Source: Candidatus Woesearchaeota archaeon (lineage in GTDB: Archaea > Nanobdellota > Nanobdellia > Woesearchaeales > SM23-78). From it: a stretch of 17,982 nt of DNA. Below the pieces are notes generated by a model that saw only the letters and a program-made list of their open reading frames with translations, was not told the DNA's origin and made no database searches. Positions 10,865-17,982 of the stretch are shown piece by piece. Within the stretch, counting starts at the first letter, position 1. Each line of letters starts with the position of its first letter. Both the position numbers and the translations under genes were made by a program. The DNA lies in assembly GCA_016933095.1 (NCBI GenBank), contig JAFGBP010000046.1:1-17982 (forward strand). Reading direction: 5' to 3'.

Positions 10865-12199
10865 ATGAGTAACAAAGCCATGCTAACAGACCTCTACCAG
10901 CTCACAATGGGAGCAGTCTACCACGAACAAGGGAAGGACGACACTGCGACGTTCGACCTCTTCATAAGGAAGCTGCCTAAAGACTGGGGCTACTTCATCG
11001 CAAACGGCATCGAAGACGCGATCGACTACCTGACAACCCTCAAGTTCGAGGAGGATGACATCGAATACCTGCGCGGGCAAGGCTTCAAAGAAAGCTACCT
11101 CGAATCACTTAGAAGCTTCAGGTTCGAAGGAGAAGCCTACGCTGTCAAGGAAGGAACCCCCATCTTTGCAAACGAGCCGATCATGAGGATAACGGCCAAG
11201 AGGACGCAGGCCCAGCTCGTCGAGACAGCGCTTCTCAACATGATAAACTACCAGACCATGATCGCGTCGAAGGCCAGCAGGGTCGTAGAGGCTGCCCGCG
11301 GCGCAAAAATAGCCGACTTCGGACTGCGAAGAGCACAGGAAGAAGACGCAGCCATGAAAGGCAGCAGGGCCTGCTACCTCGCAGGGGTCGGAGCCACGTC
11401 AAACGTCAAGGCAGGAAAGGAATACGGAATCCCCATCACAGGGACGCAGGCACACTCGCTCGTCATGAGCTTCCCAACAGAGCTGGAAGCCTTCAGGGCA
11501 TACGCAGACACCTTTCCCCAAGGAGGAGTTCTGCTCATCGACACGTATGACACTGTAAAAGGAGCAAGGAACGCTGCCAAGGTCGGAAAAGAGCTCGAGG
11601 CCAAAGGCGGAAAGCTAGGCGGGGTGAGGCTTGACTCCGGAGAGCTGCTCAGCCTATCAAAGAAAGTACGCCAGGTCCTCGACGAGCAGGGACTCGATTA
11701 TGTCAAGATCCTGGCCAGCAACGACCTTAACGAATACTCCATCGAGGAACTATTGGACAGAGGCGCGCCAATAGACGGATTCGGCGTAGGGACAGAGATG
11801 ATAACCGCAAAGCCAGTCGCAGCAATCCCGGGAGTGTACAAGCTCGTAGAAGACGAGGCCGGACCAAAGATCAAGCTCTCGCCCGGCAAGAGAAGCCTCC
11901 CCGGCAAGAAGCAAGTCTTCAGGCAAGCAGACGACCAAGGAGTCTACACCCACGACATAATCGCAACTGAAGGAGAAGAAGTGGAAGGTACCCCCCTCCT
12001 CGAGCTGGCAGTAAAGGACGGCGAGAGAGCCAGGCAGAAGCCAACGCTTCAGGAGACAAGGAGATACTGCCTCGAGGAAGTCGCGAAGATACCAAAGCGG
12101 TTCAGGCAGGTCAAGGCACCGAACGGCTACAAGGTAGAACTAACAGAGAAGCTAGAGGAAAAGATCAAAGAATTAACAAGAGCATACAGAGATGAATAG
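10865..12199 (+). CDS. pncB: Nicotinate phosphoribosyltransferase
   Basis: A 444-residue type II phosphoribosyltransferase that converts nicotinate and PRPP, with ATP use, to nicotinate mononucleotide, the entry step of the Preiss-Handler route. Family marks are LTDLYQLTMGAVY (residues 7-19), FDLFIRKLPKDWGYFIANG, DFGLRRAQ (151-158), GTQAHSLVMSFPTELEAF with the probable catalytic His197, LIDTYDTVKGARNA, GGVRLDSGEL and DGFGVGTEM. The length is normal for the family. The start at 10865 follows AGGTGA at 10854-10859, five bases upstream; upstream in-frame codons (from 10796) fall inside the preceding gene. The 3' end overlaps the start of the next gene by 8 bp. The second operon gene and committed step, it is the natural target of the NrtR-like regulator. 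Confidence 0.96.
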   Translation: MSNKAMLTDLYQLTMGAVYHEQGKDDTATFDLFIRKLPKDWGYFIANGIEDAIDYLTTLKFEEDDIEYLRGQGFKESYLESLRSFRFEGEAYAVKEGTPIFANEPIMRITAKRTQAQLVETALLNMINYQTMIASKASRVVEAARGAKIADFGLRRAQEEDAAMKGSRACYLAGVGATSNVKAGKEYGIPITGTQAHSLVMSFPTELEAFRAYADTFPQGGVLLIDTYDTVKGARNAAKVGKELEAKGGKLGGVRLDSGELLSLSKKVRQVLDEQGLDYVKILASNDLNEYSIEELLDRGAPIDGFGVGTEMITAKPVAAIPGVYKLVEDEAGPKIKLSPGKRSLPGKKQVFRQADDQGVYTHDIIATEGEEVEGTPLLELAVKDGERARQKPTLQETRRYCLEEVAKIPKRFRQVKAPNGYKVELTEKLEEKIKELTRAYRDE

Positions 12200-12725
12200 G
12201 ATGGCATCACTTATAGAGAAGATCGGAAGCTTATCATCGGAGGTAATGGAGATGAAGCGTAACAAGACTCAACTGGCAAGGCCGATCTTCAAGGATTGGC
12301 TGAACCGAGTACATTGCGATCACAGCTCAGATCTCATGCGGGTTCCGCTGGATGTCAGCATTGCAGCCATTGCAATCGGGGATTACTTTGACATCAAGAA
12401 CTATTTCCGCGGATTAGACGGGATATGGATCCAGGAGCCCAGAGAGCTCATAAAGATAAGTCACTTTCCACTTTTCGGGAAGTCGAGAACATACCTCGTG
12501 ACAGATGGTTGCACATGGCATACTGAAAAGATCCTTGGCTATGCGCGTGGCAGGATATCTGATGTCAGAAATTATTTTAGGCAAAGATATTTTGCAGAGT
12601 ACTCGGCAAAACTTATCCAATGCGAACTTATCAAGGTCACCAACCAGTCACGCCCGATAATTACTCTTCCATACGAGAAGAGAACCAGAGTCGAGCATAG
12701 GCTCGGCATCATCAGCCGGCATTAG
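12192..12725 (+). CDS. Unknown 177-residue protein overlapping pncB
   Basis: A soluble protein with no family I recognise. Its ATG (12192-12194) lies inside the last codons of pncB, an 8-bp overlap that implies translational coupling. The N-terminus is helical (SLIEKIGSLSSEVMEMKRNKTQ). The rest contains segments such as IAIGDYFDIKNYFRGLDGIWI, ISHFPLFGKSRTYLVTDGCTWHTEKILGYARG and VRNYFRQRYFAEY, rich in aromatic residues, Arg and His, with Cys at three places. It is less Lys/Glu-rich than its neighbours and its codons look less uniform, which may mean a different origin. There are no membrane segments, so it is unlikely to be a vitamin transporter. Position between pncB and pncA suggests an NAD-related job that the sequence does not reveal. 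Confidence 0.68.
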   Translation: MNRMASLIEKIGSLSSEVMEMKRNKTQLARPIFKDWLNRVHCDHSSDLMRVPLDVSIAAIAIGDYFDIKNYFRGLDGIWIQEPRELIKISHFPLFGKSRTYLVTDGCTWHTEKILGYARGRISDVRNYFRQRYFAEYSAKLIQCELIKVTNQSRPIITLPYEKRTRVEHRLGIISRH

Positions 12726-12805
12726 AGAATGCCGACTTGAATCACGCAGCGATAATAATCATCCGTGAGAAGATGCACAAGAATGAAAGAAAAGGAGGAG
12801 AAAAA

Positions 12806-13456
12806 ATGAGAGAGAAAACGATTTTTTGGAATGTCGACACGCAAGCAGATTTCATGTGCAAGTCAGGCGCGCTCTACATCGTTGGCGCGGAAAGCATTGA
12901 AGACAACCTGGGACGTCTTACTTGGCACGCTTCAGAGCACAACATACAGGTCGTCAACACCGCCGATTGGCATGATGACAATACAGAAGAGATTGCCAAG
13001 GACGAACCTGATTTCATCATGACTTTCCCAGCGCACTGCATGAAAGGGACTGTGGGATCGGAATACGTGCCTGCGACGAAACCGAGCAATCCATACGTTG
13101 TTGACTGGGATGCGAAATCAATCAGCTTAGAGGAGATTGCCAAGAACAGGGAGATCGTGATTCGAAAGGACAAGTTTGACGTGTTCGCAGGCAACCCGCA
13201 CGCGAGACAAGTGCTCGACGCAATCAATCCGCGAAGAGTGATTATCTACGGCCTAGCGACCAACTACTGCGTCAACTTCGCCGTCCAGGGACTCCTGAAG
13301 AAAGAAGGACTTGAAGTTTACGTCGTAAAAGACGCCATCAAAGAGATAGCCTTGCCAAAGGAGAACGACTGGAACCATGAAAAAGTCCTGAAAAAGTGGG
13401 AGGATGCCGGCGTGAAGCTAGTGACGACCAACCAAGTCCTTAAGATGTACAGGTAA
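12806..13456 (+). CDS. pncA: Nicotinamidase (isochorismatase-like fold)
   Basis: A 216-residue cysteine hydrolase that deamidates nicotinamide to nicotinate, feeding PncB. The catalytic triad is visible: Asp11 (NVDTQADF), Lys121 (IRKDKFDVF) and Cys155 (GLATNYCVNFAV, with the usual cis-peptide region before it). Metal ligands Asp54 and His56 (ADWHDDN) and His77 (FPAHCMKGTVGSE) are present. The further His often found four residues after His56 is Thr60 here; Glu residues at 61-62 or 67 could substitute, as Glu does in some characterised nicotinamidases. The start at 12806 follows a strong GGAGGAG (12794-12800). An in-frame upstream start at 12737 would include this site in coding sequence. The 80-bp gap to the previous gene shows no clear promoter. 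The operon context makes nicotinamide the likely substrate. Confidence 0.88.
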   Translation: MREKTIFWNVDTQADFMCKSGALYIVGAESIEDNLGRLTWHASEHNIQVVNTADWHDDNTEEIAKDEPDFIMTFPAHCMKGTVGSEYVPATKPSNPYVVDWDAKSISLEEIAKNREIVIRKDKFDVFAGNPHARQVLDAINPRRVIIYGLATNYCVNFAVQGLLKKEGLEVYVVKDAIKEIALPKENDWNHEKVLKKWEDAGVKLVTTNQVLKMYR

Positions 13457-13466
13457 GGTGACTGAC

Positions 13467-14429
13467 ATGGAGAATGAAGGAAGGCGCATATTGCTGCCAT
13501 ACATGGACCCTGCAGTGGTGGCTCGGGAGATAGAGGATTGCATCGTGAAGAGGGTGAATCTTTTCAACGCCACCGGGGGAGTGATCGGTCTCTCCGGAGG
13601 AGTGGACTCTACGACCACTGCCGCGCTTGCTAAGAGGGCGTTTGACCGCCACAACAACTCAAGTCAAAGGCAGCTTGAACTCGTGGGCTACATGCTTCCT
13701 TCAAAGACCAACTCTCCGGAGGACACGAGGGATGGCCAGACAGTCGCTGAGAGACTCGGCATCAGGTATGAAGTCCAGTCGATTGAGAATCAAGTGGAGG
13801 CTTACAGGAAGACCAACCCCGAAGCGTTCGAAAACCCTTTCCATCTAGGGAACCTTACTTCAAGGGAGCGTGCTAACGTGCTCCACACAAAGGCAGCGAC
13901 TGAGAAGAAGCTCGTAATCGGGACTGGCAACAAGGACGAGGACTTCGGGATTGGTTACTACACGACTTTTGGTGACGGGGCAGCTCACATAAGCCCGATA
14001 GGAGGACTCTCAAAGCGTCTTGTACGGCAGATGGCAAGATATCTCGGATTCGAGGACTTGGCTGACCGCGTCCCAACAGCTGGTCTTGAGCCTGGCCAGA
14101 CTGACTTCAAGGACTTAGGGTACAGCTACGACGCAGTAGAGCTCGTCATGGAAGGGTTTGACTTGTTCACAGAGGGGAAGTTCGGCAAGAGATGCCCAGA
14201 GGAGGACCGCAAGAGGATTGCGGGCTACCTTGAGAGGAATGCAAGCCAGATCAGGGACGTCCTGAAGAGGGACTTTGCTGACTATGCAAAGCTCTACGGA
14301 GAGGCTAAGTTCAAGAGCCACGTGGCCGCGGTCGAGGACATCATCAACAGGCACTATGATTCTGCCATCCCGAAAGGAAGGCTGATCAGCCCAGACATCC
14401 CACAAGTAACTTTGGATTACAAGCAATAA
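13467..14429 (+). CDS. nadE: NH3-dependent NAD+ synthetase
   Basis: A 320-residue N-type ATP pyrophosphatase that amidates nicotinate adenine dinucleotide to NAD+, the last step of the pathway. The P-loop SGGVDS is at 43-48. GTGNKDEDFGIGYYTTFGDG (152-171) and the segment GLEPGQTDFKDLGYSYDAVE (206-225) are the substrate-binding and conserved C-terminal motifs. No nitrilase-type glutaminase domain precedes the synthetase, so free ammonia should be the nitrogen donor; PncA releases ammonia one step earlier in the same operon. The chain is longer than the bacterial ammonia-dependent enzymes by a C-terminal extension. The start at 13467 follows AGGTGA at 13456-13461; the in-frame GTG at 13458 lies in that site. 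It begins 10 bp after pncA. Confidence 0.95.
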   Translation: MENEGRRILLPYMDPAVVAREIEDCIVKRVNLFNATGGVIGLSGGVDSTTTAALAKRAFDRHNNSSQRQLELVGYMLPSKTNSPEDTRDGQTVAERLGIRYEVQSIENQVEAYRKTNPEAFENPFHLGNLTSRERANVLHTKAATEKKLVIGTGNKDEDFGIGYYTTFGDGAAHISPIGGLSKRLVRQMARYLGFEDLADRVPTAGLEPGQTDFKDLGYSYDAVELVMEGFDLFTEGKFGKRCPEEDRKRIAGYLERNASQIRDVLKRDFADYAKLYGEAKFKSHVAAVEDIINRHYDSAIPKGRLISPDIPQVTLDYKQ

Positions 14430-14444
14430 GCAACAGGTGATATG

Positions 14445-15401
14445 ATGAAGAATGCAGAGAAGACAACTAGAGAGGAGAATGTAAAGAGGGGGATTTACAT
14501 CGGCAGGTTCCAGCCCTTCCACAACGGACATTTAAGTGTTGTCAGGGCAATGGATTCTGCACCTGACCTGGACGAGTTGGTCATCGGTATCGGCACGTCG
14601 CAGGTAGGCCACATCGCTTACAATCCGTTCACTGCAGAGGAGCGCAAGATGATGATAGACGCGAGCCTCACTAAGGCAGAAGATCCTGTCAAGCCTTACA
14701 GCGTCGTGTACATCCCTGACATCAATGACTACCCGAGGTGGGTCGGTCATGTAGAGTCTCTCACCCCAAGATTCGAGGTCGTGTACTCTGGCAACACCAT
14801 CGTCAAAGAGCTCTTTGAGGAGAAGGGTTACGAGGTTCGGCCGATCGAGATGAAAATTGACATCTCCGCTACGAGGGTGAGGGAGATGATGATTAGGGGA
14901 GAAGATTGGAAGAGGTTCGTTCCTGAAGGAGCGTGCCAGGTGATTGATGGGCTTGGCGGCGAACAGCGCCTGCGGGGCATCGTGTCCAGGTACAACCAAG
15001 TCTCTGTAACTGCGGACGTCATCGTCAATTACAAGGACCAGGGAATCGTCTACATCAGGAGGAAGCACGAGCCTTTCAAGGGAGAGTGGGCTCTTCCCGG
15101 AGGGCACGCAGAGCCTGATGAGCCGATTGAAGCCACTGCTGCAAGAGAGCTTATGGAGGAGACCAACCTTGAAGTCCCGGTCGATCGGTTGAAGCTGCTC
15201 GGAGTCTACTCGACTCCAGGCAGGGATCCGAGGGGGCCTTATCACACAACAGTATTCTACACCTCAGTTGATAAAGGAGAATTAAAGGCAAAAGATGACG
15301 CTCTTGAGATTAAGGTGTTTCAGGAGACGCCGCCAAAGCTCGCATTCGACCACCACAAGATCATGAAGGATTACTACAAGGCAAGGCACAAAGGATCATA
15401 A
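14445..15401 (+). CDS. nadM: NadM adenylyltransferase fused to Nudix hydrolase
   Basis: A 318-residue bifunctional protein. Residues about 15-170 are an archaeal-type NadM nucleotidyltransferase with GRFQPFHNGH (20-29) and ISATRVREMM (140-149); archaeal enzymes of this family can use NMN and, in many cases, nicotinate mononucleotide. Residues about 182-318 are a Nudix domain with the box GGHAEPDEPIEATAARELMEE at 219-239, intact except that the Gly of EExG is Asn241. It is followed by GRDPRGPYHTTVFYTS and PKLAFDH, as in ADP-ribose pyrophosphatases of the NadM-Nudix and NrtR type. The fusion couples NAD formation to removal or recycling of ADP-ribose. Start at 14445 (or 14442) after AGGTGA (14435-14440). 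It is the last gene of the operon and converges on the peptidase gene. Confidence 0.94.
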   Translation: MKNAEKTTREENVKRGIYIGRFQPFHNGHLSVVRAMDSAPDLDELVIGIGTSQVGHIAYNPFTAEERKMMIDASLTKAEDPVKPYSVVYIPDINDYPRWVGHVESLTPRFEVVYSGNTIVKELFEEKGYEVRPIEMKIDISATRVREMMIRGEDWKRFVPEGACQVIDGLGGEQRLRGIVSRYNQVSVTADVIVNYKDQGIVYIRRKHEPFKGEWALPGGHAEPDEPIEATAARELMEETNLEVPVDRLKLLGVYSTPGRDPRGPYHTTVFYTSVDKGELKAKDDALEIKVFQETPPKLAFDHHKIMKDYYKARHKGS

Positions 15402-15454
15402 GCAAGCTACACAGCAAAAAGAGATTGTAAAGAAAAGCACGAGTCTTAAAGGAT

Positions 15455-16522
15455 TTAGAGCCCCTTCACGAACTCCTCGTAGATCTCGTAGCACTTCTCG
15501 ATTGAAGGAATGTTGGCATACTCGTTCTTGGCATGAGGGTTGTCTCCCTTGAAACCAAAGATCATGGATGGGATCCCTTGGTTGCTGAAATGCCTGGCGT
15601 CAGTTGCGCCATGGATGACGGTCTCGACAGGCTTCTTTCCTAGCACGGCTTGATAAGCCTTGTAGAACATCTTCATCTCAGGAGTCTTCTGTCGGGTGAC
15701 CATCATAGGCTCATTCTTCAGCACCTCCAAGCTCACGCTCTTCGGAAGGCAGGATCTTATCATCTTAAGGATGCGATCAGGACTCAGATGCTCTGTAAAC
15801 CTGATGTCAAGAGTCATCTCTGCCCGACCAGGAACTATGTTCGGAGCAGGGCCTGCGCTCATCATCCCAAGATTCATAGAGGTCTTCCAGGATTCTTTCT
15901 TCAAGAGAGGAATCTTCTTCCTGACCTTCAAGTAAGCCTTTATGAGTTCGTCAGCCGCGTTCCTTCCAAGCCACTGATAAGCCCCATGACAAGCCTTCCC
16001 CCTGGCAACCAGCTTCAAGACCATCATCCCCTTCTCCTTGAGCTCGACAGTAAGTTCCGAAGGCTCGCATGCTATGACGAGGTCTGCAGAATACTTCTTT
16101 GCAAGGAAGCCTGCTCCGTCAGCTCCTCCGATCTCCTCGTCTGTCGTGACCATTAAGCCTACAGACTTTGAACCTGCATAGCGCTTCATCACAGTCATCG
16201 CGATTGCCAAGCCTGCCTTCATGTCATAAGAACCTCGGCCATACAACCGATTGCCCTTAAGCCTGGGAATAAAATCTTCGTCATCGGCCTCGACAACGTC
16301 AGCGTGACAGACCAACAACAGCTTAGGACGCTTCACGCCCTTAGGCAGGAATACTGCTGAGTGCTTCTGGTTGCGGACAAAGCGCTTGACAGACACGCCA
16401 GGCCTTTTGAGATAATGAGCGACGAAATCAATGATCCTCTTCAATTCATCGGGATTGGATTTTACGGACTTGAACCTGATAAGGTCCATGGTAAGATTCA
16501 GAATCTCATCCCCTTTTTCCAT
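15455..16522 (-). CDS. M20-family metallopeptidase (ArgE/DapE/CPG2-like)
   Basis: A 355-residue cytosolic zinc amidohydrolase or peptidase. The two-metal centre is visible: His73 (VCHADVV), Asp100 bridging (GRGSYDMKAGLA), Glu129-Glu130 with the catalytic base (TTDEEIGGADGAG), Glu153 (ACEPSE) and His330 near the C-terminus (GDNPHAKNEYA). The dimerisation or lid domain contains RGKACHGAYQWLGRNAAD. Members remove acyl or succinyl groups from amino acids, or cleave dipeptides; the exact substrate cannot be read from the sequence, and no arginine or lysine pathway genes are adjacent. The ATG at 16522 is preferred to a TTG at 16534 because the TATA box at 16547-16554 lies 28 bp upstream. The second repeat element is inserted directly behind this promoter. 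Confidence 0.92.
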   Translation of the reverse strand: MEKGDEILNLTMDLIRFKSVKSNPDELKRIIDFVAHYLKRPGVSVKRFVRNQKHSAVFLPKGVKRPKLLLVCHADVVEADDEDFIPRLKGNRLYGRGSYDMKAGLAIAMTVMKRYAGSKSVGLMVTTDEEIGGADGAGFLAKKYSADLVIACEPSELTVELKEKGMMVLKLVARGKACHGAYQWLGRNAADELIKAYLKVRKKIPLLKKESWKTSMNLGMMSAGPAPNIVPGRAEMTLDIRFTEHLSPDRILKMIRSCLPKSVSLEVLKNEPMMVTRQKTPEMKMFYKAYQAVLGKKPVETVIHGATDARHFSNQGIPSMIFGFKGDNPHAKNEYANIPSIEKCYEIYEEFVKGL

Positions 16523-16546
16523 CCAAAAACACAAGACAGGACAGAG

Positions 16547-16554
16547 TATATAAA
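16547..16554 (-). promoter_or_regulatory. TATA box of M20 peptidase gene
   Basis: TTTATATA on the minus strand, centred about 28 bp before the ATG at 16522. The left 9-bp direct repeat of the MITE-like element begins six bases upstream. Confidence 0.6.
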
Positions 16555-16560
16555 CTTATA

Positions 16561-16569
16561 GTTTTCAAA
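16561..16569. repeat. Left 9-bp direct repeat (target-site duplication)
   Basis: GTTTTCAAA, identical to 16693-16701 on the other side of the element. The identity extends one further base (G) on the right of each copy, which may belong to the element end. Confidence 0.7.
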
Positions 16570-16692
16570 GGATGCGTCCAGGAAGGCCGCCCTGCGCAGT
16601 CTGCCTGCTTTGCACGCGAATACTCGAGACTCGGCCAAACAGGATTCTTCTAGATCAGCACGGAGCGCGGCCAGAAAATTCTGGACGCAACC
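16570..16692. mobile_element. MITE-like palindromic element, copy with perfect 9-bp duplication
   Basis: The left end GGATGCGTCCAG and the right end CTGGACGCAACC are inverted repeats matching at 11 of 12 positions. Next inside, the A-T pair of the other copy is a G-T pair here. Subterminal GGCCGC (16585-16590) pairs with GCGGCC (16667-16672). The block CGGAGCGCGGCCAG, and the right end after it, are almost identical to the 8351-8471 copy, while the middle is more diverged and two bases longer. GTTTTCAAA flanks both sides exactly. It is too short to encode a transposase and no source element is in the window. It separates the M20 gene from the CYTH-HAD pair. Confidence 0.76.
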
Positions 16693-16701
16693 GTTTTCAA
16701 A
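16693..16701. repeat. Right 9-bp direct repeat (target-site duplication)
   Basis: GTTTTCAAA, perfect match to 16561-16569, directly after the element's right end ACC. Confidence 0.7.
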
Positions 16702-16702
16702 G

Positions 16703-16708
16703 AAAAAA
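16703..16708 (-). terminator. T6 terminator of CYTH-HAD transcript
   Basis: On the minus strand six T residues start 11 bases past the HAD stop codon. Confidence 0.5.
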
Positions 16709-16719
16709 GCAGCACATTC

Positions 16720-17394
16720 TCAGGGAAGCTTTTGCTTCCAGAACGCGAGCAGCTCTTTCAAATCGTTGAAGACATGGTCTGCAGACTCCTTCCTGCTCCG
16801 ATGAGACGTGTTCAGCCTGATGGACTTCACTCCCATCTTCCTCGCAGTCTGGACGTCGACGTCAGCATCCCCCACCACGCAGATCTCATCCTTGCCAACG
16901 CCCTCGCAGTGCTTGAGAGCCGCGGCCACGATCGAGTCTGAAGGCTTGTAAGCCCCGACGATGTTAGATATCACGAAGTCCTCGAAGAAGCGGTCGATCC
17001 TAAAATTGATCAGTTCAGGCTTCAATATGAAGTCATCAGCGTCGCTCAGCACGAACAGCCTCACCCCCTTACTCTTGAGGAACTCAAGATTCTCCCGGGC
17101 ACCCTCCATGAGCTTTCCTCGATCTATGAAAACCTCCTCCTCAAGCTCTCTCGCGCTCCTAGACAAGTCCGGAAGCCCAAGCTCCTGATAAGCGCAAGCC
17201 AAAACGTACTCGAACATCTCCAGAACAGTCTTAATCGGAGGATCCTTCTTTGAGTAGTGCTCATAGAACTTCGCCCTCAAGAAAGCATATAGCTCCTGAT
17301 CACCAGGCCGACCAAGCTTCTCGCAAAACAAGCTAAGAAACTGAGGGCATGCAACCAAAGTGTCACCGACATCAAAGAAGACAATCTTAACCAT
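16720..17394 (-). CDS. HAD-superfamily hydrolase
   Basis: A 224-residue haloacid dehalogenase-like phosphatase. Motif I is FFDVGDTLV with nucleophile Asp8; the second Asp of the usual DxD is Gly10, seen also in other subfamilies and sometimes linked to altered or weaker phosphatase activity. Motif II is LSDAD (Ser117), motif III YKPS (Lys150) and motif IV VVGDADVDV (Asp176, Asp180). A helical cap of about 75 residues lies between motifs I and II (C1 cap), giving a closed site for a small phosphorylated metabolite. The gene begins 9 bp after the CYTH stop on the same strand, so the pair forms an operon in which a triphosphate-handling enzyme precedes a phosphatase. The substrate is unknown. 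Confidence 0.88.
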   Translation of the reverse strand: MVKIVFFDVGDTLVACPQFLSLFCEKLGRPGDQELYAFLRAKFYEHYSKKDPPIKTVLEMFEYVLACAYQELGLPDLSRSARELEEEVFIDRGKLMEGARENLEFLKSKGVRLFVLSDADDFILKPELINFRIDRFFEDFVISNIVGAYKPSDSIVAAALKHCEGVGKDEICVVGDADVDVQTARKMGVKSIRLNTSHRSRKESADHVFNDLKELLAFWKQKLP

Positions 17395-17403
17395 ATCATA
17401 ATG

Positions 17404-17922
17404 CTAGGTTAACTTCTCATATTTGAACTTTTCGAGTTCTGCCCTGATATCCTCATATCTCTTGCCGCAGAGCATTCCGCCGGCTATAAACTGCTCTTGA
17501 GTCACCTCTGCAAGGCAGAAATCAGGCATCTCAAAAGCGTCAGAGACTTCCGGATTCTCAAACTCAAAATCTACAAGGACCAGGCCTTGTAGGTCACCCT
17601 GAAAGACATCCACTTCGGCAGTCAAGCCTTTATAATCCATCAAGTATCTTATCTTATGGATCTTCTTTCCAGGCGCTTGCGATAAGGACTCGAACTCTTC
17701 CTTTGAAAGAGGAATCGTCATCTCGACCTGCTTTCCCTTATCAGTCCCATCTCCAGCAGGAATCTTCCTGGTGATCTCATACTCGTCTCCGTTCTTCCTG
17801 ATCCTAAGGTCAGGATGCGCTCTTGACGGGGGGATGTAGAAGTCTATTATCTCCTTTGACCGGCCTTTCAATGCTTCTGGCGGAATACTCTTTGCAAGGT
17901 AAGTCTTCTCAATCTCGATCAT
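17404..17922 (-). CDS. CYTH-domain protein (triphosphate tunnel metalloenzyme family)
   Basis: A 172-residue CYTH protein of the family that includes class IV adenylate cyclase, thiamine triphosphatase and inorganic triphosphatases, all using a beta-barrel tunnel lined with charged residues. It starts MIEIEKTYLA, the N-terminal ExExK region, but here the Lys is one position early and Thr7 occupies the usual Lys site. Other tunnel strands are visible: LRIRKNGDEYEITRKIP, KQVEMTIPL, KIRYLMDYKGLTAEVDVF and LVDFEFENPE. The length is normal. It heads a two-gene unit with the HAD hydrolase. Triphosphatase activity is more plausible than cyclase in an archaeon, but is inferred. No confident TATA box is visible upstream; TTCCA/TGGAA (17946-17963) forms a small inverted repeat there. 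Confidence 0.88.
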   Translation of the reverse strand: MIEIEKTYLAKSIPPEALKGRSKEIIDFYIPPSRAHPDLRIRKNGDEYEITRKIPAGDGTDKGKQVEMTIPLSKEEFESLSQAPGKKIHKIRYLMDYKGLTAEVDVFQGDLQGLVLVDFEFENPEVSDAFEMPDFCLAEVTQEQFIAGGMLCGKRYEDIRAELEKFKYEKLT

Positions 17923-17982
17923 TTGCTATTCCTCTCGCCCTCTCATTCCACTTATTGATGGAACGTTTTTGCATCTTAATCA

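Noticed and set aside
1..17982. CRISPR array, rRNA, or integrated virus.
   Set aside because: No regularly spaced direct repeats, no rRNA-like segments and no integrase, capsid or replication genes were seen; gene content is cellular throughout.

Overview
The window is almost certainly from an archaeon. It carries a Kae1/KEOPS subunit, an archaeal-type seryl-tRNA synthetase, a class III signal-peptide pilin, an archaeal NadM-type adenylyltransferase, GGTGA-type ribosome binding sites, and many genes whose ATG lies 25-28 bp downstream of a BRE/TATA box (leaderless promoters). The small unassigned proteins and the pilin N-terminus look most like DPANN archaea such as Woesearchaeota. That lineage call is an impression from sequence style, not a proof.

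Layout. 1-5035: 5'-truncated ArsP/YraQ permease, pilin-like protein, a short NFACT-R protein, a previously overlooked 31-codon acidic ORF on the minus strand, a lipoprotein with two BamE-like repeats, kae1, and a coupled gene of unknown function. 5032-8304: an unknown small gene, a RelA/SpoT-type HD hydrolase, a VIT1/CCC1-like membrane protein and serS. 8305-8643: intergenic, with a palindromic repeat element, a strong hairpin and a promoter. 8644-9147: membrane-anchored TPR protein. 9242-15401: NAD salvage locus. 15455-17922: M20 peptidase, then a CYTH-HAD pair, all on the minus strand.

The NAD locus is the functional centre. A 382-residue NrtR-like regulator (degenerate Nudix, intact Nudix, winged helix) precedes an apparent six-gene operon: an unknown 98-residue Cys-containing protein, pncB, an unknown 177-residue protein overlapping pncB, pncA, nadE and nadM fused to Nudix. 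PncA, PncB, NadM and NadE together can take nicotinamide to NAD through nicotinate. The Nudix domains point to ADP-ribose sensing or recycling. The operon leader has two GTGT-N7-ACAC palindromes about 74 bp apart, with a terminator-like hairpin between them. A one-mismatch version sits at the nrtR promoter.

The second unusual element is a family of about 120-bp repeats. Copies at 8351-8471 and 16570-16692 have near-identical inverted ends and are each flanked by 9-bp direct repeats (one perfect, one 7/9). Each abuts the promoter of a minus-strand gene. A third sequence at 1361-1437 shares the internal core without gaps but lacks the ends. I see no transposase, CRISPR, rRNA or convincing tRNA gene in the window.
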